NCBI GenBank assembly: GCA_015501585.1
Contig: JADNRY010000444.1
Location: 1-48,202 of the forward strand
DNA length: 48,202 bases
Source of the DNA: Rhodocollybia butyracea
Taxonomy: Eukaryota > Basidiomycota > Agaricomycetes > Agaricales > Omphalotaceae
Direction of reading: 5' to 3'
This document shows positions 42,412 through 48,202 of this stretch, piece after piece; position 1 is the first letter of the stretch, and every line of letters starts with the position of its first letter. The notes beneath the pieces were generated by a model that did no database searches, had not been told where the DNA came from, and saw nothing but the letters and a program-made list of their open reading frames with translations. Position numbers and translations under genes: made by a program.

Positions 42412-44375
42412 ATGGCTGTAAGGCCAGCATCACGTCTTGCACCACGGCCCATTATAACTCTTCTCGCATCACTGCTGGTGGCTCTTGCTTCGGGCACAAA
42501 CTATGTGAGTTCTCTCTCGAATCTTTTATTCATTTTTTCGAAAATTTATAGCGTCTTTCAGGTCTTTTCAGGTGTGGAAGAATGCTTATTCGAGAGAGAA
42601 TATTAACCGACGATATATAACTAGCTTATGGGCCTCAACTCGCGTCGCGTTTACATATATCGCATACTCAACTCTATATGCTATTAGCGGAAATGGTAGA
42701 TATCTGTGTCACTTGTTCTTATTCTTACAAAAACTTAATCCCTCATTCTAGTTGGAGTCTACTCGTCTTCGCCTGTATGGGGCTCAAGTGCTGATAAGCT
42801 CCCGCCCAAGTTGAACTTTTCCTTGGGATTTTGCTTTCTTCTAGCCGGGTATTCTGGCATACGAATCATCTACGATAATGGGATTAGTGCATCCGAATCG
42901 AGCGTATCCACCTCAGTATTCTTGCTCCTAGTCTTTTTCGCTTATATGACCGGAGTAGGCAGCACTGGTGGGTTTACGATGGCGATGAACGTAACGGCGA
43001 AAAGCTTTCCGGATTCATTGGCGCGTACACCTTTCTGAGCTATTGGCGCAACGTTTTAATGCTGTACTGTAGCGTGGATCTGTCCTCGGTCTTGTTGTAT
43101 CTGGCTTCGGGTTATCGGCGTTCATATTTTCCTTCATTGCTCAACACGCTTTTCCCGGACAAACGTCGTATCTGCTATTGACTCTGGCACTGGGAACAGC
43201 GCTGCCGCTGCTCATTGGTGTCTTCGTTATTCAACCGATACCTCTTTCAGTTACATCCGCTCATGAATCCGTAGCTAAAGTGGGCGATGTAGACAGCCGA
43301 ACTCCTTTACTTTCTCCAATACCGCAGAATGCCGTTGCCGAGTCTAGTGTTACTTCTGAATCGAGGTCCTCTTGGGGCATTAACCAGGTCGGAAAGAAGC
43401 CTCCACTTAAAAAATCGCTTTGCTACAGCATTTTCACGGGAAAAACTTTTTGCTTCAGTTGATTTTTGATACTGTTTTGCAATTTTGCATTAGGTATGTA
43501 CACATCCCCCATGAGCTCTCCCATAACAATTATTCTGACCTATTGCGCTATCCAGTCAGTGGTGTAGGCCTCATGTGTGAGTTTCTCGGATAAACTCCTT
43601 TTCGCTATCGCCAATGCAGCTTTTGGAGAAGATGTCAACAACGTCGGTTCTATTGCGCAAGTCCTCTACATCCACGAACATCCTTCAAACTACAACAAGA
43701 TCGAGATCTCTAAATGGCAAGCAACACAGGTGTCTACGATTAGCTTGGTTAGCTTTTCTGGTCGGATATTGATTGGTACGTACGGTGATTATGGCTTGTG
43801 CACTGTTGAAATTACTTATCTTTCTCTGAAGGCCTTTTATCCGACTTCGCCAAAGCCCGTTGGAACATCCCTCGATCCTACCTCCTAGTGCTAGTGCCCA
43901 TATCTGCACTAGCCTCTCAAATCATACTGGCCTCCCACATAAACGTGGTCTCGGAATTATGGAAATCAATGTGCTATTGGACTCGGTTCGGGATGCTCGT
44001 CTCGTTATCCACTACCATCGTTACCGAGTGGTTTGGATTAGGTGAGTTTTCGACTCAAGTATACTCAAACCAATCAACTGATTCACCGAACCCATCCAAC
44101 TTCCGAAGCCCATTTTTCCCAAACTTTAGGTTTTCTTACTGTATCGCCTCTCATAGGGGTAACGTCTTTTCAATCCCTTTTGGAGGAACCTGGATAGACA
44201 TTCGAACGCTGAGATACCGACTAGCGTTTCGCTAAATGTCTGTTTGGATGGGAGATTGTGTTACGTTGATACGCTGTATCTGAGTATTGCGGGTTGTGTT
44301 GTTGCGGTGTTTTTGAGTTCGTGGGCAGCGTGGAGGGATCGTATACGTAGGGCTGAATGGCAGCTTTTGGAGTAA
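42412..44375 (+). pseudogene. Mch1/nodulin-like MFS transporter, copy 1 (frame-broken)
   Basis: The start MAVRPASRLAPRPIITLLAS at 42412; exon 1 ends 42504 at GTNY with a GTGAGT donor, as in copies 2 and 3. Later segments give GFCFLLAGYSGIRIIYDNG, TSVFLLLVFFAYMTG, GTALPLLIGVFVIQPIPL, the loop SRTPLLSPI, SIAQVLYIHEHPSNYNKIEI, and SWAAWRDRIRRAEWQ near the stop at 44375. The family has about 12 membrane helices and is related to yeast Mch1, a monocarboxylate-permease homologue whose substrate is not settled. Relative to copy 2, bases are missing in the A and T runs near 43438-43470, so the frame fails there, and other breaks occur near 43040 and 43560. Confidence 0.7.
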
Positions 44376-44528
44376 GAGGGGGGATGTAACGTAGATTGGG
44401 GTTGTAACGATTGATAATGATTCATGACTATCGATGGTGGTGCATGGAATTATAGCTTTCATTGTAGATGTACATACAGTGTTTGATGTAGCTTGCTGTA
44501 ACATGCAAAGTTATTTATGGCATCATTT

Positions 44529-44577
44529 CAGTCACGAGTGCCCGTGCGCACTGACCCTTCATAAAGTTCATTAATCG
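44529..44577 (+). promoter_or_regulatory. Conserved upstream block of transporter copy 2
   Basis: Same block as at 42311 and 46788, but nine bases (GGAYGAAAG) between CCCGTG and CGCACTGACC are missing here. Confidence 0.55.
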
Positions 44578-44636
44578 GCTGAATGGTTTGAACCGTACAA
44601 TTGCCCCCCCACCAACCCCACACTCCGAGCGTCGAA

Positions 44637-46616
44637 ATGGCTGCAAGACCCGCGTCACATCTTGCACCGAGACCCATTATAACCCTTCTAGTATCACTGT
44701 TGGTCACCCTTGCTTCAGGCACAAATTATGTGAGTATTAATCTTTTATTCAACGATTCGAAATTTTACTGTGGCTTTCAGGTCTTTTCGGGTGTGGAAGA
44801 ATGCTGTTTAGAGAGGGAATATTAACCGACAGCTATTTAACTAGCCTATGCCCCTCAACTCGCGGCGCGTTTGCATATATCACATACTCAACTCAATGCT
44901 ATTGCTTTGGCGGGAAACGGTAGATGTCCAGCGTCAGCAGTTCTTATCAATGCCTCATTACTCCCTCGTTCTAGTTGGAGTCTATTTCTCCTCACCTCTA
45001 TGGGCATAACCGCTGATAAGCTCGGACCAAAGCTGAACTTATTCCCGAGCTTCTGCTTTCTTCTAGCAGGGTATTCTGGTATATGGATCATCTACGATAA
45101 CGGGATTAGTGCGTTCGAAACAAGCGCCTCAACCTCAGTAATCTTGCTTCTCGTGTTTTTCACTCTCATGACTGGAGTAGGTGGCTCTGGCGGGTATATG
45201 ACTGCGCTCAATGTCACCGCAAGAAGCTTCCCTGATTCATTGGCACGTACAACGTTTCTGGGATATCAGTGCAACATTTTAAAAGTGTACTACAGCGTGG
45301 ATCTGCCCTCGGTCTTGTCGTATCTGGCTTCGGGCTATCGGCGTTCTTATTTTCCTTCATCGCTCAACACGCTTTTCCTGGACAAACATCGTATCTGCTA
45401 TTGACTCTCGCACTGGGAACAGCGCTACCGCTGCTCATTGGTGTCTTCGTTATTCAACCAATACCTCTCTTAGTTCCATCAACTCACGAATCCGTAGCTG
45501 TGGAAGCGGATGATATAGACAGCCGAACTCCTTTGATTTCTTCAATATCACAGAATGTCATTGCCGAGTCTAGCGTTGCTTCTGAATCAAGTTCCTCTCG
45601 GGGTTCCAACCAGATCGGAAAGAAATCCATGCCTGAAGACAGCGCTTTGCTAAAGCATTTTCACGGGAGAAAACTATTCGCTTCAGTTGACTTTTGGATA
45701 CTGTTTTGCAATTTCTCACTAGGTAGGTACCCATCATCCACAAGCGCTCTCACGACAATCATTCTGACTTATTGCGCTATCCAGTCAGCGGTGTAGGCCT
45801 TATGTGTGAGTTTCTCGAATAAACTCTTCTTTCCGCCATCGCCAACGCTACTACCGGAGAAGATATCAACAACGTCGGTTCCATAGCGCAAGTTCTGTAC
45901 ATTCACGAACATCCTTCAAACTACAATCAGATCGAGATATCTAAATGGCAAGCAACTCAGGTCTCTACAATTAGCACGGTGAGCTTTTCTGGTCGAATAT
46001 TCATTGGTACGCATTATTACTATTACGACTTGCGCCGCTTGAGGCTTCTAACTTATCGTTCTCGGAAGGCATTTTATCCGACTTGGTCAAAGCCCGTTGG
46101 AACATCCCTCGATCCTACCTCCTAGTCCTAGTCCCCATATTCGCACTAGCCTCTCAAATCACACTGGCATCTTACATAATTGTGGTTTCGGGATTATGGA
46201 TATCAAGCGCGTTGTTGGGACTCGGCTACGGGATGCTCTTCTCATTATCCACTGCTATTGTTACCGAGTGGTTTGGATTAGGTGAGTTGTCGACTCAATT
46301 ATAATGAACTATCTAATTGACTCACTCAACTTCCAAAGCCCACTTTTCCGAAACGTTAGGTTTTCTCACTTTATCGCCTCTCATAGGTGGAAACGTCTTT
46401 TCAATCGCTTTTGGGAGAAACCTGGATAAACACTCGAATGCCGAGATACCGACTAACGTTTCGCTGAATGTCTGTTTGGATGGGAGATCGTGTTATGTTG
46501 ATACGCTATATCTGACTATCACGGGCTGTATGGTTGCTGTGTTTTTGAGTTTGTGGGCAGCGTGGAGGGATCGTATACGTAGGGCTGAATGGCATGAAAG
46601 GCAGTTTTCGGGGTAA
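44637..46616 (+). CDS. Mch1/nodulin-like MFS transporter, copy 2
   Basis: Exons 44637-44729, 44781-44790 (ten bases), 44845-44919 and from 44975 give MAARPASHLAPRPIITLLVS, GTNY-VFS-AYAPQLAARLHIS and TQLNAIALAGN. A G is missing in PLWG at about 45001, shifting frame. The rest reads FCFLLAGYSGIWIIYDNG, VVSGFGLSAFLFSFIAQH, PLLIGVFVIQPIPLL, a cytosolic loop DDIDSRTPLISSISQ, KLFASVDFWILFCNFSLG, VSFSGRIFIG, YLLVLVPIFALASQITLAS and LGLGYGMLFSLSTAIVTEWF, ending AAWRDRIRRAEWHERQFSG at 46616. The length fits a 12-helix MFS carrier. The best preserved of the three copies. Splicing near 45255-45295 is unclear. Substrate unknown. Confidence 0.75.
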
Positions 46617-46787
46617 GATGGGGGATGTAACGTAGATTGGAGGTTATAACAATCGAAAGTGATTCATGACTTTATCGATGGTGGTGCATGGGATTTGTGC
46701 GGCTTTCATGTACAATGTTTGACGTAGCTTACTAGGGTTCCGAGCCTATAAGCTATTGAATTCGGGGTCCCTGTGTACATCCAAAGT

Positions 46788-46860
46788 TGAGTCACGAGTG
46801 CCCGTGGGATGAAAGCGCACTGACCCTTCATTACAGGTTGGACATTAATCGGCTCATTTG
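46788..46860 (+). promoter_or_regulatory. Conserved upstream block of transporter copy 3
   Basis: GAGTCACGAGTGCCCGTGGG with GAAAGCGCACTGACCC and CATTAATCGG, the fullest version of the block, 55-125 bases before the ATG at 46914. Confidence 0.55.
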
Positions 46861-46913
46861 GTTTGGATCGTAAAATTGCCCCTCACCAACCCCACCACCA
46901 TCTGAGCGTTGAC

Positions 46914-48202
46914 ATGGCTGCAAGGCCCGCGTCACATTTTGGACCGAGACCCGTTATAACCCTTCTAGTATCGCTATTGGTCGCCCTCGCTTCAGGCACA
47001 AACTATGTGAGTTTATTCTTAAACCTTTTATTCAATGATTCGAAGATTTACTGTGGCTTTCAGGTCTTTTCGGGTGGGGAAGAATGCTGTTTAGAGAGAG
47101 AATATTAACCGACATCTATATAACTAGCCTATGCGCCTCAACTTGCCGCGCGTTTGCATATATCGCATACTCAACTCAATGCTATTGCTTTGGCAGGAAA
47201 CGGTAGATGTCCAGTGCCAGCAGTTCTTATCAATGCCTCATTACCCCTCGTTCTAGTTGGAGTCTATTCCTCCTCGCCTCTATGGGGCATAACTGCTGAT
47301 AAGGTTGGACCCCAGTTGAACTTATTCCCGGGCTTCTGCTTTCTTCTAGCAGGGTACTCTGGAATACGGATTATCTACGATAACGGGATCAGTGCATCAG
47401 AATCAAGTGCCTCCACCTCGGTAATCTTGCTTCTAGTCTTTTTCACTCTTATGACTGGAGTAGCAGCGCTGGCGGGTATACGACTGCGCTCAATGTAACC
47501 GCAAGAAGCTTCCCAGATTCATTGGCACGTACAACATTTCTGAGATATCAGTGCAACATTTTAAAAGTGTACTACAGCGGGGCTCTGCCCTCGGTCTTGT
47601 AGTATCCGGCTTTGGGCTATCAGCATTCATATTCTCCTTCATAGCTCAACATGTTTTTCCTGGAAAAACATCATATCTACTATTGACTCTGGCATTGGGG
47701 TCAGCTCTACCGCCACTCATTGGCGTCTTCGTTATTAAACCAATACCCCTCTCAGCTCCATCCATTCACGAAACTGTAGCTGTGGTAACGGATGATGTAG
47801 ACAGCCGAACTCCTTTGATTCCTCCAATATCGCAGAATGCCTTTGCCGAGTCTAGTTTTTGCTTCTGAATCGAATTCCTCTTGGGGTATTAACGAGGTCA
47901 GAAAGAAATCCATACCTGAAGACAGCGCTCTACTACAGCATTTTCACGGGAGAAAATTATTCGCTTCAGTTGACTTTTGGATACTGTTTTGCAGTTTGTC
48001 ATTACGTATGTACCCATCATCTACGAACACTCTTACGACAATCGATCTGACCTATTGGGCCATCCAGTTAGTGGTGTGGGCCTTATGTGTGAGTTTCTCG
48101 AATAAACTCTTCTTTCCGCCATCGCCAACGCTGTTATTGGAGAAGACATCAACAACGTCGGTTCTATAGCGCAAGTCCTCTACATTCACGAACATCCTTC
48201 AA
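46914..48202 (+). CDS. Mch1/nodulin-like MFS transporter, copy 3, cut by the window end
   Basis: Exon 1 (46914-47006) reads MAARPASHFGPRPVITLLVS and ends GTNY at the same GTGAGT donor. Further parts match copy 2: FCFLLAGYSGIRIIYDNG, PLWGITADK (here with the G that copy 2 lacks), VVSGFGLSAFIFSFIAQHVF and KLFASVDFWILFCSLSL. A base appears to be missing in the GGCAGC region near 47465 and the sequence stops inside the segment matching NNVGSIAQVLYIHEHPS. Its spacing from copy 2 (2277 bp) is close to that of copy 2 from copy 1 (2225 bp), so it is a unit of one tandem array that may continue beyond the window. Confidence 0.7.

Overview
The window looks like fungal nuclear DNA from a basidiomycete. 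The genes are split by short GT-AG introns of about 50-70 bp with CTAAT/TACTAAT-type branch sites, there is CCCTAA-type telomere-like repeat, and the gene families (TPR-CHAT arrays, SET copies, a VAO/BBE-type oxidase, Mch1-like MFS transporters) are ones I associate with Agaricomycetes. A Rhizoctonia/Ceratobasidium-like genome is my guess; that is inference, not shown by the sequence. Most of the window is an accessory, decaying neighbourhood rich in mobile elements.

Layout. 1-2 kb: no gene, several inverted-repeat (MITE-like) elements. 2.1-3.7 kb: a decayed PD-(D/E)XK-like gene carrying a clean 620-bp MITE. 4.2-6.5 kb: an unknown gene fragment and SET-domain copy A, decayed. 8.4-19.6 kb, minus strand: the most striking locus, a gene that reads p23/CS domain, second p23/CS domain, about ten TPR-like repeats and the front of a CHAT module. 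The catalytic CHAT half (His and Cys motifs) lies 6.4 kb further on, beyond an island of nested elements: LTR remnants, a short LTR retrotransposon with intact LTRs and target duplication, and a telomere-like/tRNA-like insert. 20.5-23.7 kb, plus strand: head-to-head with that gene, an ankyrin-repeat plus ClpB-type AAA+ disaggregase of the SKD3/CLPB type.

24.5-29.6 kb: SET copies B (broken by an insertion with a CTTC tail) and C (intact, five exons). 31.3-32.0 kb: a small intact gene of unknown function. 34-40 kb: low-confidence or broken genes, including a Cys/Lys-rich metallothionein-like sequence, a basic protein with a His/Arg/Ser minisatellite, a NAP1-family histone chaperone and a coiled-coil protein. 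40.3-42.1 kb, minus strand: a secreted FAD-linked (VAO/BBE-like) oxidase. 42.4-48.2 kb: three tandem copies of an Mch1/nodulin-like MFS transporter with their duplicated promoters, the last one cut by the window edge.

The best candidate for an undescribed system is the divergent pair at 8.4-23.7 kb: two Hsp90-cochaperone-like domains fused to a TPR-CHAT protease-like protein, transcribed away from an Hsp100-type disaggregase. Any functional link is inference. Many frameshifts here are single bases missing from homopolymer runs, so some apparent pseudogenes may be sequence errors.
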